A stretch of 64,000 nucleotides of DNA from NCBI GenBank assembly GCA_000467935.1, contig KI259862.1, positions 23,172 through 87,171 on the forward strand. Direction: 5' to 3'. The notes beneath the pieces are model-generated. The model was not told the DNA's origin. It saw only the letters and a list, made by a program, of their open reading frames with translations, and made no database searches. This document shows, one piece after another, positions 25,736-34,163 of the stretch (the stretch's first letter is position 1; every line of letters begins with the position of its first letter). Position numbers and translations under genes: made by a program. This stretch comes from Peptostreptococcaceae bacterium oral taxon 113 str. W5053 (lineage in GTDB: Bacteria > Bacillota > Clostridia > Tissierellales > Peptoniphilaceae).

Positions 25736-26478
25736 GATTGAAACAACCGAGAGAAGAAACCTACCCTATTTTTTGGCATTGGGAAACTTTAGGTGGAATT
25801 CCTTGTTTAATTGTAGAGCCTCGAGGGGAAAACAGAGAGATTTTTTGCATGTATTATCACGGCTGGAGCTCGTCTCCGACGAATCAGTTGTTAAGACTTC
25901 AACTTTTGGCTATGCATGGATTAAAAGTGGTTGCACCTTGTGCAAAACACCATGGAAAGCGTGGAGCGGTGGATTATGAAAATCCGGAAATGATTGCAAA
26001 ATATCTTTTTGATACAGTGGAAGAAGCTCTACATGAGTTTCCGACAATCATGAAAGAAATCGATAAAATCGGAAAGGTGGGTACGAGGAAGATTTGTCTT
26101 TATGGAAATTCTATGGGGGGATTTATAGCCTCCAAAATTTTTGCCGAATATCCGGAGATTTATGCCTGTGCTTTGACGAATACCACTTGGCATTGGAAAG
26201 ATCTGATTGAGTATTGGCGCAGTATGTATTTGGAACAACGACCAATTCAGTTTCGTCTGGAAGAAGTTTCTGTAGAACAATTGGGAAAACGACCTTTGTG
26301 GGTTAGCGGAGGTTCTTTAGATCCTGTGGTGCCTCAAACCGGTATGCGTAAAACCGTTGAAGCCATGAAGATAAAAGGATATCCGGCAGAATATTTGAAT
26401 TTTGAAGGTTTAGGACATTTTGTAACCGTCAATATGTTGACGGAAGTCATTTCGTTTTATGCACGATGCATGGGATAA
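25732..26478 (+). CDS. Alpha/beta hydrolase
   Basis: The 248-residue protein is a cytoplasmic serine hydrolase. The strand-loop YYHGWSSSP lies near residue 43, the nucleophile elbow YGNSMGG near 124, a candidate acid in GGSLDPVVP near 197 and the histidine in GLGHFV near 228, so the full triad is visible. It resembles the prolyl-oligopeptidase/YitV type of hydrolases. The substrate is unknown. It overlaps recR by 4 bases. A short 7-bp hairpin follows the stop, but it lacks a T run. Confidence 0.8.
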   Translation: MRLKQPREETYPIFWHWETLGGIPCLIVEPRGENREIFCMYYHGWSSSPTNQLLRLQLLAMHGLKVVAPCAKHHGKRGAVDYENPEMIAKYLFDTVEEALHEFPTIMKEIDKIGKVGTRKICLYGNSMGGFIASKIFAEYPEIYACALTNTTWHWKDLIEYWRSMYLEQRPIQFRLEEVSVEQLGKRPLWVSGGSLDPVVPQTGMRKTVEAMKIKGYPAEYLNFEGLGHFVTVNMLTEVISFYARCMG

Positions 26479-26527
26479 GAAGGCTATCTTTTGATAAGAT
26501 AGGGCATAAATAAAATTTGAGGGAGTT

Positions 26528-26833
26528 ATGGAAAGAGAAGAAAGAATTACAAAAATGGAAGAAATTTTGGATCATTCCGCAGAATTGGTAGAAAAAGTCG
26601 AAAGAATTTTGAAAGATTTGGAAGAATATAAAAAAGAATACCATAAATTAGTGAACTATTATTACAGTGAAGACTGGAGAAAAGATGTGGAAGCTTATAA
26701 TAAAAATTTGATTTCTCACGATTTAAAATGTGGAGTTTTAACTGAAGATGCCATTTACGATCTCATTGGAGAGAGGTATAATTTGGCGATTTATATGTTA
26801 GAACAGGCTACGGATATGATTAAAAATTTTTAA
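26528..26833 (+). CDS. DUF4298 domain protein
   Basis: The 101-residue protein is charged and helical and matches DUF4298: a coiled-coil first half (RITKMEEILDHSAELVEKVE) and a conserved YYYSEDWRKDVEAYNKN segment near residue 44, then GVLTEDAIYDLIGE near 69. Function is unknown. The ribosome binding site is GAGGGAG. It stands alone between recR's hydrolase and the mntP leader. Confidence 0.8.
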   Translation: MEREERITKMEEILDHSAELVEKVERILKDLEEYKKEYHKLVNYYYSEDWRKDVEAYNKNLISHDLKCGVLTEDAIYDLIGERYNLAIYMLEQATDMIKNF

Positions 26834-26856
26834 GATAAAAATATTGATAATAGCTA

Positions 26857-26885
26857 TTGATTTTTTTGTGTATATAGAGTATTAT
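26857..26885 (+). promoter_or_regulatory. Candidate promoter of the mntP leader
   Basis: TTGATT at 26857-26862 and TATTAT at 26880-26885 are 17 bases apart. It would give a leader of about 280 bases before mntP, containing both repeated hairpins. Confidence 0.45.
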
Positions 26886-26933
26886 TAAGACATACGAAGA
26901 AGACAATAAAAAAGTAAAAGAACAAAGTTAGAC

Positions 26934-26971
26934 AAAGAGACCGTCAGCGTAAATCGCTTTCGGTCTCTTTT
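26934..26971 (+). terminator. First mntP leader hairpin, possible attenuator
   Basis: Arms AAAGAGACCG (26934) and CGGTCTCTTTT (26961) with an inner AGCG-TAAAT-CGCT stem end in TTTT. This could terminate transcription ahead of the mini-ORF. Confidence 0.6.
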
Positions 26972-27008
26972 GCACATAAGGTGAAAAATGAGGTTATCCG
27001 AACTTTTT
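26934..27008 (+). repeat. Leader repeat copy 1: hairpin, ribosome binding site and mntP start
   Basis: This 75-base unit is identical to 27118-27192 except at one position. It contains a strong hairpin (AAAGAGACCG with CGGTCTCTTTT, inner AGCG/CGCT), then AAGGTG and an ATG at 26988. That ATG opens the same first seven codons as mntP (MRLSELF) and meets TAA at 27009. So the 5' end of mntP is present twice, and the first copy is a dead-end mini-ORF. Confidence 0.85.
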
Positions 27009-27117
27009 TAATTTTCTCTAACAGTTTATTGCATCGCTTTCAGGAAATTTGGAAAGAATATGAGATTCACAAAATCTTTTGAGAATTGTCAAGAAAAAAA
27101 GGAACAAAAAATACAAT

Positions 27118-27155
27118 AAAGAGACCGTCAGCGTAAATCGCTTTCGGTCTCTTTT
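27118..27155 (+). terminator. Second mntP leader hairpin, possible attenuator
   Basis: The hairpin AAAGAGACCG/CGGTCTCTTTT ends 17 bases before the mntP start codon and 8 bases before its GAGGTG site. That position suits attenuation or control of translation. I could not match it to the yybP-ykoY manganese riboswitch. Confidence 0.55.
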
Positions 27156-27192
27156 GCACATGAGGTGAAAAATGAGGTTATCCGAACTTTTT
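27118..27192 (+). repeat. Leader repeat copy 2, at the real mntP start
   Basis: It is the same 75-base unit as 26934-27008 (74 of 75 bases), 184 bases downstream. Here the ATG at 27172 continues into the full mntP gene. The 109 bases between the copies do not resemble the DNA before copy 1, so this is not a simple tandem duplication. Confidence 0.85.
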
Positions 27193-27735
27193 ATTTTAGC
27201 GATGGGGTTATCTATGGATGCTTTTGCAGTCTCTATCTGCAAAGGCCTTTGTATTGAAAAGGAAAAAAATAAAACATCAATTGCTTTATTAACCGGAGGG
27301 TTCTTTGGTTTTTTTCAGGCGGTCATGCCTTTATTCGGTTTTTACTTAGGGATTTCTTTTCGAAGAGTTATTGAACAAGTGGATCACTGGATTGCTTTTT
27401 TTCTTTTAAGCTTTATTGGAATGAGTATGATACGAGACTCGAGAAAATCGCAAGAGTATAAAAAGAGAGGGGGAATAAAAGAATTACTGTTTTTAAGTAT
27501 AGCCACCAGTATAGATGCTTTTGCAGTGGGAATTATGTTGGCTTTTTTAAAAGTTAATATTTTTTATTCTATTTTATGGATTGGATTTATTACATTTATT
27601 CTATCAAGCGTGGGAGTTCAATTGGGTATTTTGCTCGGCAATAAAGCATCAATGTATTCCCAAAAAGTTGGCGGAGGTCTTCTTATTTTTATGGGTGTAT
27701 CGATTTTAATGAAACATCTCGGTATTTGGGCATAA
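27172..27735 (+). CDS. mntP: Manganese efflux pump MntP
   Basis: MntP exports Mn2+ across the cytoplasmic membrane. The 187-residue protein has six predicted membrane helices in two pseudo-repeats, each carrying the family's acidic motif: SMDAFAVSICKG near residue 14 and SIDAFAVGIML near 115. GGFFGFFQAVMPLFGF near residue 42 is also conserved. The start is supported by GAGGTG. The leader carries a duplicated hairpin, suggesting RNA-level control. The family call is firm; the substrate is inferred from the family. Confidence 0.92.
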   Translation: MRLSELFILAMGLSMDAFAVSICKGLCIEKEKNKTSIALLTGGFFGFFQAVMPLFGFYLGISFRRVIEQVDHWIAFFLLSFIGMSMIRDSRKSQEYKKRGGIKELLFLSIATSIDAFAVGIMLAFLKVNIFYSILWIGFITFILSSVGVQLGILLGNKASMYSQKVGGGLLIFMGVSILMKHLGIWA

Positions 27736-28059
27736 GTGTATGGAGAAGAACAATCAAAGAAGGTGATTTAATCGGACAGCTATTCCTTTAGGAGAGAATT
27801 ATTTGTTATTTGTTTCAAGTAATTGGTTGAAAATGAAAGAATAAAAGGCATAATGGAATGACATGAGAAAAGATATTTTTCATTGAGGATTGCTCTTAGA
27901 AAAATTCACAAAAAGTTCATAAGCACTTGAGAATGGCTAAATCAGAACAAAATAATCCTTTTTGAGAAACGAAGAAGCTTTTATTGGAACTTGACAATAA
28001 TCAAGGAAATGATTAACATATGGAAGAAAGTATTTTTAAAATGATTTAAGGAGGAAAAA
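27736..28059. other. Gene-free interval between mntP and the sortase gene
   Basis: No gene is evident. The right end holds a likely promoter (27991-28019) and the AAGGAGG site of the next gene. The rest is AT-rich without clear structure. Confidence 0.5.
27991..28019 (+). promoter_or_regulatory. Promoter of the sortase-like gene
   Basis: TTGACA at 27991-27996 and TAACAT at 28014-28019 are 17 bases apart, 41 bases before the start codon. Confidence 0.55.
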
Positions 28060-28821
28060 GTGTTGAATAAGAAGAATATGCTTAGAGTTATCAGTGTATT
28101 ATTAGTTCTAACTATGTTGGTTGCTTGTGGAGGCAAAGCGACAGAACCTACAAAAGAAGAAGTAAAACCGGAACAGACTCAAGAGGAAGCACGTGAGGTT
28201 GAAAAAAAACCTCGTCCGGATACGGAAATCACCTTAAATGACGGAGATATTAAAGTAACGTCAAAAGATGTGGAAAAGAATCTTGCTAAAAAAGATGTGC
28301 CTTTTGTTTATGATGAACCGGTACGTTTGGAAACTTTTGATACAATCCTTAAAAATCAAGAGTTTTATACGAATAATGCAATCGGGGCAATTCATATTCC
28401 AAACCAAAAGATTCGCCTTGCCGTACTTCATGGTGTAAACGATACGATTATGTTTGCAGGAGCAGGCACACTTTCTCCATATCAAGTGATGGGGCAAAAC
28501 AACTTTCCGTTGATTTCTCATAAACTATATCTTAGTCAAGATCAAAATTTACTTTTCAATCAAATTGAAAATGTAGAAATGGGTTCCATTATTCGTTTGA
28601 CCGATTTGGAAACTATTTGGGAATACAAAGCATATGATTTTATTAAAATTGACGAAAAAAATGTAGATGCTGTAGATCCTTTTAAAACAGGACCCAACGG
28701 AAAACCTATTATCAGTTTGGTTACCTGTGTGGCTTATGGTGAACCGAGTCGTTATGTATTATACGGAGAATTAGTGAATACAAAGCCTTATACGGAAGAA
28801 GCTTTTGACGCTGCCGAGTAG
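28060..28821 (+). CDS. Sortase family protein with a lipoprotein signal
   Basis: Sortases are transpeptidases that anchor surface proteins to the wall or build pili. The C-terminal domain (about residues 105-245) shows the sortase pattern IGAIHIPNQKIRLAVLHG, the catalytic H154 in LISHKLY, C223 in SLVTC and R231 in PSRYVLYG. Unusually, the N-terminus ends in a lipobox-like LVACGGK with C23, so the protein may be lipid-anchored rather than held by a membrane helix. A charged linker (about 25-70) follows. The start is GTG 28060, 6 bases after AAGGAGG. No LPXTG-type substrate gene is adjacent, so it may be a housekeeping enzyme or a diverged non-sortase relative. Confidence 0.78.
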   Translation: MLNKKNMLRVISVLLVLTMLVACGGKATEPTKEEVKPEQTQEEAREVEKKPRPDTEITLNDGDIKVTSKDVEKNLAKKDVPFVYDEPVRLETFDTILKNQEFYTNNAIGAIHIPNQKIRLAVLHGVNDTIMFAGAGTLSPYQVMGQNNFPLISHKLYLSQDQNLLFNQIENVEMGSIIRLTDLETIWEYKAYDFIKIDEKNVDAVDPFKTGPNGKPIISLVTCVAYGEPSRYVLYGELVNTKPYTEEAFDAAE

Positions 28822-28835
28822 AAAGGGTAAAATAA

Positions 28836-28864
28836 GTGTGGAATGGATTTCCACACTTTTTTTA
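28836..28864 (+). terminator. Terminator after the sortase-like gene
   Basis: Arms GTGTGGAA and TTCCACAC pair around a 5-base loop and are followed by seven T residues. Confidence 0.92.
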
Positions 28865-28898
28865 TGCCGAAAAGGCAGTACAATGATTGAGGTGAAAT

Positions 28899-29597
28899 AT
28901 GCGGTATCCGAAAGTAACGGAAGGCATTTTTATTCATAGAGAGAATCGATTTATAGCTCAAGTTCAAATCGGAGAAAAAACACAGATCGTTCATGTACGC
29001 AATACAGGTCGGTGTAAAGAGCTTTTGGTTCCGGGAGTGAAAGTATATTTGGAAGACTGTTCGGAGAAAAAACGAAAGACAAAGTATTCTTTAATCGGAG
29101 TGGAAAAGAAAGGTCTCTTGATCAATATGGATTCCCAGATTCCAAATCGGGTTGTAGAAGAAGCTTTGGTGAAAAAGAATATTCCCTTTGACGCCATTAA
29201 AAAGTTTAAAAGAGAAAGTATATTTCGAAACTCACGTTTTGACTTTGAATTGCTTGAACCCGCAGGCTTTATGGAAGTAAAAGGTGTTACCTTGGAAGAA
29301 AATAAGATTGCCAAATTTCCGGATGCACCGACCAAGCGTGGGGAGAAACATGTGCGAGAACTGATTCAAGTGAAACAAAAAGGTATGCGAGCCATATTAT
29401 TTTTCCTAATTCAGATGAAAGGCATAAAACTCTTTGCATTAAATTGGGAAAGGGATGTAAATTTTTCACATGCGGTATGGGAAGCACAAAGAGCCGGCGT
29501 GGAAATTTATGCATGGGATTCACGGGTAACAAAAGATGAAATTCGATTGGGTCAAGCCGTACCTATAGACTTGGAATATGGGAAAAACGGGAGGTAA
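28899..29597 (+). CDS. sfsA: SfsA family DNA-binding protein/nuclease
   Basis: The 232-residue protein matches SfsA (sugar fermentation stimulation protein A), a family with an OB-like N-terminal part and a nuclease-like C-terminal domain. Visible motifs are HVRNTGRCKELLVPG near residue 32, FDFELLEPAGFMEVKGVTLE near 114 and FPDAPTKRGEKHVREL near 140. The cellular role is unclear; DNA binding is reported for E. coli SfsA. The end of the gene overlaps the ribosome binding site of the ABC ATPase gene, so the two may be coupled. Confidence 0.9.
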   Translation: MRYPKVTEGIFIHRENRFIAQVQIGEKTQIVHVRNTGRCKELLVPGVKVYLEDCSEKKRKTKYSLIGVEKKGLLINMDSQIPNRVVEEALVKKNIPFDAIKKFKRESIFRNSRFDFELLEPAGFMEVKGVTLEENKIAKFPDAPTKRGEKHVRELIQVKQKGMRAILFFLIQMKGIKLFALNWERDVNFSHAVWEAQRAGVEIYAWDSRVTKDEIRLGQAVPIDLEYGKNGR

Positions 29598-29598
29598 G

Positions 29599-30513
29599 AT
29601 GAAGCATAGCATAGAAGTAAAAGGGTTGAAGAAATCTTATGGAAAAATTGAAGCGGTAAAAGGAATCAATTTTTATGTGGAACAAGGTAAACTTTTTGCT
29701 TTTTTAGGACCGAACGGAGCAGGAAAAAGCACCAGTATTGACATGATCTGTACTTTTTTAAAATTGGATGAAGGGGAAATATGGATTGAAAATTTGCAAG
29801 TGGGCAAAGACGATCAGAAAATTCGTGAAAAAATCGGTGTAATTTTTCAAGACAGCTTATTAGACAAGGAATTGACCGTAGAAGAAAATTTAATCTGTCG
29901 GGCAAGTTTATACGAACTGAAGAAAAAAGAATTACGAAGAACTGTAGAGGATACGATGAGACTTGTAGGCATAGAATCTTTGGCAAAGCGGTTCTATGGG
30001 AAACTTTCAGGCGGACAACGTCGTCGATGTGATATTGCCCGAGGTCTTTTACATCGTCCGAAAATTCTTTTTTTGGATGAACCGACTACCGGTTTGGATC
30101 CCCAGACACGAAAATCCATTTGGGAAATGATTCAGAGATTGCAAAAAGAAGAAGGTTTGACCGTGTTTTTGACCACACATTATATGGAAGAAGCTGCGGA
30201 AGCGGACTATGTGGTGGTCATTGATGAAGGGAGAATCGTCGCCAAAGGAAGCCCTTCTTATTTAAAAGAAAAATATGCAAAAGATAAATTGAAATTATTT
30301 TGCAATAATCCGGAAAAAGTGGCAGCACAAATTCAATGGATGGGTCTGGATTATGAAACTGTAGGGGATCAGATTTGGATTAAGCTTTCTCAAACGATAG
30401 AAGCTTTGCCTATTGTGGAAAAAGTGAAAGAAGGATTATATGGCTTTGAAGTTTTGGCGGGGACTATGGACGACGCCTTTATCGGTATTACGGGAAAGGA
30501 GATTCGAGACTGA
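29599..30513 (+). CDS. ABC transporter ATP-binding protein (DrrA/CcmA type)
   Basis: The 304-residue ATPase energises the ABC-2 permease encoded next. Walker A GPNGAGKST lies at about 37-45, the signature LSGGQRRR near 136, Walker B ILFLDEPTTGLDP near 155 and the H-loop TTHYMEE near 192. The family is the drug/antibiotic-export type with a C-terminal extension. ATG 29599 is preferred to ATG 29578 because GGGAGG lies 4 bases upstream. The stop shares one base with the permease start (TGATG). The substrate is unknown. Confidence 0.92.
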   Translation: MKHSIEVKGLKKSYGKIEAVKGINFYVEQGKLFAFLGPNGAGKSTSIDMICTFLKLDEGEIWIENLQVGKDDQKIREKIGVIFQDSLLDKELTVEENLICRASLYELKKKELRRTVEDTMRLVGIESLAKRFYGKLSGGQRRRCDIARGLLHRPKILFLDEPTTGLDPQTRKSIWEMIQRLQKEEGLTVFLTTHYMEEAAEADYVVVIDEGRIVAKGSPSYLKEKYAKDKLKLFCNNPEKVAAQIQWMGLDYETVGDQIWIKLSQTIEALPIVEKVKEGLYGFEVLAGTMDDAFIGITGKEIRD

Positions 30514-31367
30514 TGGGATTGGCAAAAAGAAATCTTAAAATATTCTTTCGAGATAAAGGAGCCGTGTTTTTTTCTTTCCTGTCTTCTCTCATCGTTATCG
30601 GCTTATATTTTCTTTTCTTAGGAAGGGCATATACATCGGAGTTTAAAAATTTAGAGCATATAAAAGAATTTATGGACAATTGGATTTTTTCTGGCGTGCT
30701 TGGAATCACCACAGTAACAACTTCCATCAGTGCTTTAGGCATTATGGTGACAGATAAACAATATAAAATCTATAAAGATTTTTATGTGACGCCTATCAAG
30801 AGATCACAGTTCTCTCGAGGCTATTTGTTCAGCGGTTTCATGATTACGATGATTTTATCACTATTTACTTTACTGGTTGCGGAAATCTTTATTGTAGTTT
30901 CCGGAGGAAGTCTGCTTAGCGCAACCGCTTTTTTAAAAGTTTTGGGGATTATCGCTTTAACCGCATTTGCCAATACCTCTATGATATTTTGGTTGGTTTC
31001 TTTTTTTCGAACAAGCAATGCTCTTTCCGTTGCAAGTACAATTATCGGTACCTTAATCGGTTTTTTAACAGGAATCTATCTTCCCATTGGAAATTTGCCG
31101 GAATCGGTACAATGGGTGGTAAAACTTTTTCCGCCGGCTCATGGAGTCTTACTTTTTCGAGAAGCTATGACCAAGGATATCATTAAAAAGTGTTTTGCAG
31201 GCGTACCCGTTCAAGCTGTTGATGAGGTAAAAAAGATCTTTGGAATCGTCTTTGAGTTTGGTGAACATAAGCTTCCTTTATGGATGAGTGTAGCGTTTTT
31301 ACTGATCACGGGTATTTTCTTTTTCGTGTTGTCCTCTTTCAGAATCAGAGGGAGTGATGAAAAATAA
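30513..31367 (+). CDS. ABC-2 type transporter permease
   Basis: The 284-residue protein has six predicted membrane helices. The first lies near residues 18-37, and an outside loop (about 38-62) separates it from the next. The segment GFLTGIYLPIGNLPESVQWV near residue 186 is the hallmark of ABC-2 permeases of the drug-resistance type. It is the obvious partner of the upstream ATPase. Substrate and direction (probably export) are inferred from the family. Confidence 0.9.
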   Translation: MGLAKRNLKIFFRDKGAVFFSFLSSLIVIGLYFLFLGRAYTSEFKNLEHIKEFMDNWIFSGVLGITTVTTSISALGIMVTDKQYKIYKDFYVTPIKRSQFSRGYLFSGFMITMILSLFTLLVAEIFIVVSGGSLLSATAFLKVLGIIALTAFANTSMIFWLVSFFRTSNALSVASTIIGTLIGFLTGIYLPIGNLPESVQWVVKLFPPAHGVLLFREAMTKDIIKKCFAGVPVQAVDEVKKIFGIVFEFGEHKLPLWMSVAFLLITGIFFFVLSSFRIRGSDEK

Positions 31368-31459
31368 TTGGACGGAAAGACAAATATATCATTACCTATT
31401 TTTTTACATTTCAATCCGGGCTTTTCGTATGGTACAATAAAACTTGAGGTGAAATTTTG

Positions 31460-32389
31460 ATGAGTGTAAAAAAAGGAAAAGGACATGCTACAGCCCTAAT
31501 TACCATTTTGATTTGGGGAAGTACGTTTATTGCTTTAAAATATTTATTGGGTAAATTTCAGCCCTTAGAGCTTTTAATGACCCGTTTTACCGTATCCTTT
31601 CTCTTATTGTGGATGCTTGAACCGAAACGGATGAAAAGTACATGGAAAGATGAACGATTGTTTTTCCTGGCAGGCTTAAGCGGAATAGCCGGTTATTATA
31701 CTTTAGAAGCTTTAGCCTTGGAAATCAGTCAGTCATCCAATGTAGGTGTCCTGGTTTCCATATCCCCTTTGATGACAGCGCTGCTTGCCCGATTGATATT
31801 GAAAGAAAGATTGCCGAAAGGATTTTTTATCGGATGTATCATTTCCTTCATCGGATTGGCATTGATGACGTATAACGGAAAAATGAATTTAAAAATCAAT
31901 CCGAAAGGGGATTTGTTAGCTGTTGGAGCGGCTTTAAGCTGGGCGGTATACAGTATTATTACGCCGAAAATATTTTCCAAAGGTTATTCGCTTATATCGG
32001 CTACACGACGAATTTTTATGTATGGAGTTCTGTGCATGCTGCCTTTTATAGGGATTATGAAATTTCAGCCCGATTTTTCCGTATTGAAAGATTGGAGGGT
32101 GACCCTGTGCCTGTTTTATTTGGCAGGGATTTCTTCTTGCGGAGGATTTATCTCATGGAATTTCGCCGTAAAAACATTGGGACCCGTTACGACGAATCTC
32201 TATATTTATTTGATCCCGATGATTGCCGTGTTTTTAGGAGCCGCAATTTTGCGTGAAAAGGTAACTCTTTTAGCCATATTCAGTTCACTGTTGATTTTAT
32301 TTGGGCTTTTAATCACTCAATGGGGTACGTTGAAAAACGCAAGAAAAAGAAAAAAGAAAGGAAAATTTGAAGATGGTGCAATTTTATAA
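31460..32389 (+). CDS. EamA/DMT family transporter
   Basis: The 309-residue protein has ten predicted membrane helices in two EamA repeats. The first repeat includes ILIWGSTFIALKYLLG near residue 17 and ETSQSSN-like sequence near 92; the second includes ALSWAVYSIITPKIF near 153. Members export metabolites such as amino acids or nucleobases; the substrate cannot be predicted. ATG 31460 follows GAGGTG; the in-frame TTG 31457 is less likely. The tail is basic (RKRKKKG). The last 17 bases overlap the PAP2 gene. Confidence 0.87.
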   Translation: MSVKKGKGHATALITILIWGSTFIALKYLLGKFQPLELLMTRFTVSFLLLWMLEPKRMKSTWKDERLFFLAGLSGIAGYYTLEALALEISQSSNVGVLVSISPLMTALLARLILKERLPKGFFIGCIISFIGLALMTYNGKMNLKINPKGDLLAVGAALSWAVYSIITPKIFSKGYSLISATRRIFMYGVLCMLPFIGIMKFQPDFSVLKDWRVTLCLFYLAGISSCGGFISWNFAVKTLGPVTTNLYIYLIPMIAVFLGAAILREKVTLLAIFSSLLILFGLLITQWGTLKNARKRKKKGKFEDGAIL

Positions 32390-33002
32390 GACACACAAAA
32401 AAGAGATGATTTTATTTTTAATCTATCTTTTGTTGGTGCCTATATTTGAAGTGTTAAATCGCCCTATCGGGACGATTCATGATTTAACCACAGTCATTGA
32501 CGATAAAATTCCGTTTTTAATCGGATTTTTACCGATTTATCATTCTTGGTTCCCGTTTCTGATTTATTTTATTATTCGAACCATGATCAAAGACCCTAAA
32601 GCCTACAGATCTATGATTAAAGCCATTATTATAGGCCTTGTCTTTGCCTATATCACCTTTGTTGTTTTTCAAACAACGGTACCGAGACCCACGGTTTCGG
32701 GAAACAATTTTTTGGAATTGTGGCTTCAAAAAACGCATATGATAGACAATCACTTTGCAGGCTTTCCGTCCTGTCATGTGCTGACCACGACCGCATTGAT
32801 TTTGGGAGTTGACACTTCCGTACAAAGTTCCAAAATTAAGTTTTTTGTAACGGTTTACGGACTGATTATTATCGCCACGACAGTATTGGTAAAGCAACAT
32901 GTCTTTTTGGATATTCCGGGAGGTATTCTTTACGCAATGATACCTTTTATCTTCTTTCATATCGGTGAAAAGAAAGTTGACGAAAAGAAGAGACAAGAGT
33001 AG
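32373..33002 (+). CDS. PAP2 family membrane phosphatase
   Basis: The 209-residue protein has about six membrane helices and the motifs of type 2 phosphatidic acid phosphatases: PRPTVSG near residue 105, the central AGFPSCHV near 127 with its catalytic histidine, and KQHVFLDIPGG near 174. Such enzymes remove phosphate from lipids such as undecaprenyl pyrophosphate or phosphatidic acid. I chose ATG 32373, 8 bases after AAAGGAAA; TTG 32367 has a worse spacing. Overlap with the upstream transporter gene suggests joint translation. Confidence 0.87.
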   Translation: MVQFYKTHKKEMILFLIYLLLVPIFEVLNRPIGTIHDLTTVIDDKIPFLIGFLPIYHSWFPFLIYFIIRTMIKDPKAYRSMIKAIIIGLVFAYITFVVFQTTVPRPTVSGNNFLELWLQKTHMIDNHFAGFPSCHVLTTTALILGVDTSVQSSKIKFFVTVYGLIIIATTVLVKQHVFLDIPGGILYAMIPFIFFHIGEKKVDEKKRQE

Positions 33003-33034
33003 AATAAAAACATATGTTTTATAGGAGGAAACGC

Positions 33035-34003
33035 ATGGACATCAGACAAACACAAATAGCAATTAAGCAAATCAAAGATTGTTTCCAAGAACATTTGGCT
33101 AAGGAATTGAATTTACTTCGCGTTTCAGCTCCTCTTTTTGTTCGTCCTGAATCGGGATTAAACGATGATTTAAGCGGGGTGGAAGTGCCTGTACGTTTTG
33201 AATTGGCTCAATACGGACAGCAGGCGGAAATTGTTCAATCTTTGGCAAAATGGAAACGCTATGCATTAAAACGTTATGGCTTTCAACCGGGAGAAGGACT
33301 TTACACGGATATGGATGCCATTCGTCCCTTTGAAGTGTTGGATGAAATTCATTCCATTTACGTGGATCAATGGGATTGGGAACGGGTTATCGGCGAAGAA
33401 AACAGAAATATGGATTTCTTAAAAGAAATCGTACAAAAAATATATCAAGCCTTTTTATTCACGGAAGAATATATTAACGGATTATATCCTGCCTTAAACA
33501 AAAAACTTCCGGAAAAAATTACATTCTTAACCACAGCCGAGCTGGAAGATATGTATCCGGATTTAAAGCCGGAGGAGAGGGAGAGGGAAATCTGCCGACA
33601 AAAAAAAGCGGTCTTTTTAATGCAAATAGGCGGCGTGCTAAAATGCGGCAGAGCACACGGCATGCGTTCTCCGGATTATGATGATTGGAATTTAAATGGA
33701 GATATTTTATTTTGGAATCCCACTTTAGATAATGTCATCGAACTTTCCAGCATGGGGATCCGTGTCGATGCAGCCAGACTGTTGGAACAAATTCATTTAA
33801 GCGGATTTGAAGAACGCTTGCAAAAAAGTTATCATCGCATGTTGTTATCGGGAGAACTTCCTCTTTCCATTGGCGGTGGAATCGGACAAAGTCGTATTTG
33901 TATGTTCTTCTTGGAAAAACGACATATTGGAGAAGTACAAGCTTCTATTTGGCCGGAAAAAATGATTTTAGACTGTGAAAAAAAGGGAATTCATCTTTTA
34001 TAA
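33035..34003 (+). CDS. asnA: Aspartate-ammonia ligase (asparagine synthetase A)
   Basis: AsnA makes asparagine from aspartate, ammonia and ATP. The 322 residues fit the family (about 330). Class II aminoacyl-tRNA synthetase-like motifs are visible: LLRVSAPLFVRPESGLNDDL near residue 28, YTDMDAIRPFE near 91, SIYVDQWDWE near 107 and SIGGGIGQSRICMF near 282. ATG 33035 follows AGGAGG; the upstream in-frame ATG at 33014 overlaps that site. No T-box leader is visible here, unlike asnS at the far end of the window. A terminator follows. Confidence 0.95.
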   Translation: MDIRQTQIAIKQIKDCFQEHLAKELNLLRVSAPLFVRPESGLNDDLSGVEVPVRFELAQYGQQAEIVQSLAKWKRYALKRYGFQPGEGLYTDMDAIRPFEVLDEIHSIYVDQWDWERVIGEENRNMDFLKEIVQKIYQAFLFTEEYINGLYPALNKKLPEKITFLTTAELEDMYPDLKPEEREREICRQKKAVFLMQIGGVLKCGRAHGMRSPDYDDWNLNGDILFWNPTLDNVIELSSMGIRVDAARLLEQIHLSGFEERLQKSYHRMLLSGELPLSIGGGIGQSRICMFFLEKRHIGEVQASIWPEKMILDCEKKGIHLL

Positions 34004-34018
34004 TTAAGAAAAGACAAA

Positions 34019-34053
34019 AAAAGAGAAGAGCGAAATTTGCTTTTCTCTTTTTT
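34019..34053 (+). terminator. Terminator of asnA
   Basis: Arms AAGAGAAGAGC and GCTTTTCTCTT (one G-U pair) enclose GAAATTT and are followed by T residues. Confidence 0.85.
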
Positions 34054-34163
34054 GTAAGAGAAAAGATCAATTCGGTAAAAGATTTATCCGAAAAAATAAC
34101 GGGAAAATGTTTTTCTAAAGCAAGATATGGATATAAATAAAGGCGAGAGAGGAGAGAGACGGA

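Noticed and set aside
26886..27171. yybP-ykoY manganese riboswitch in the mntP leader
   Set aside because: Manganese exporters often carry it, but I could not find the conserved purine-rich core. Only the duplicated hairpin is clear.
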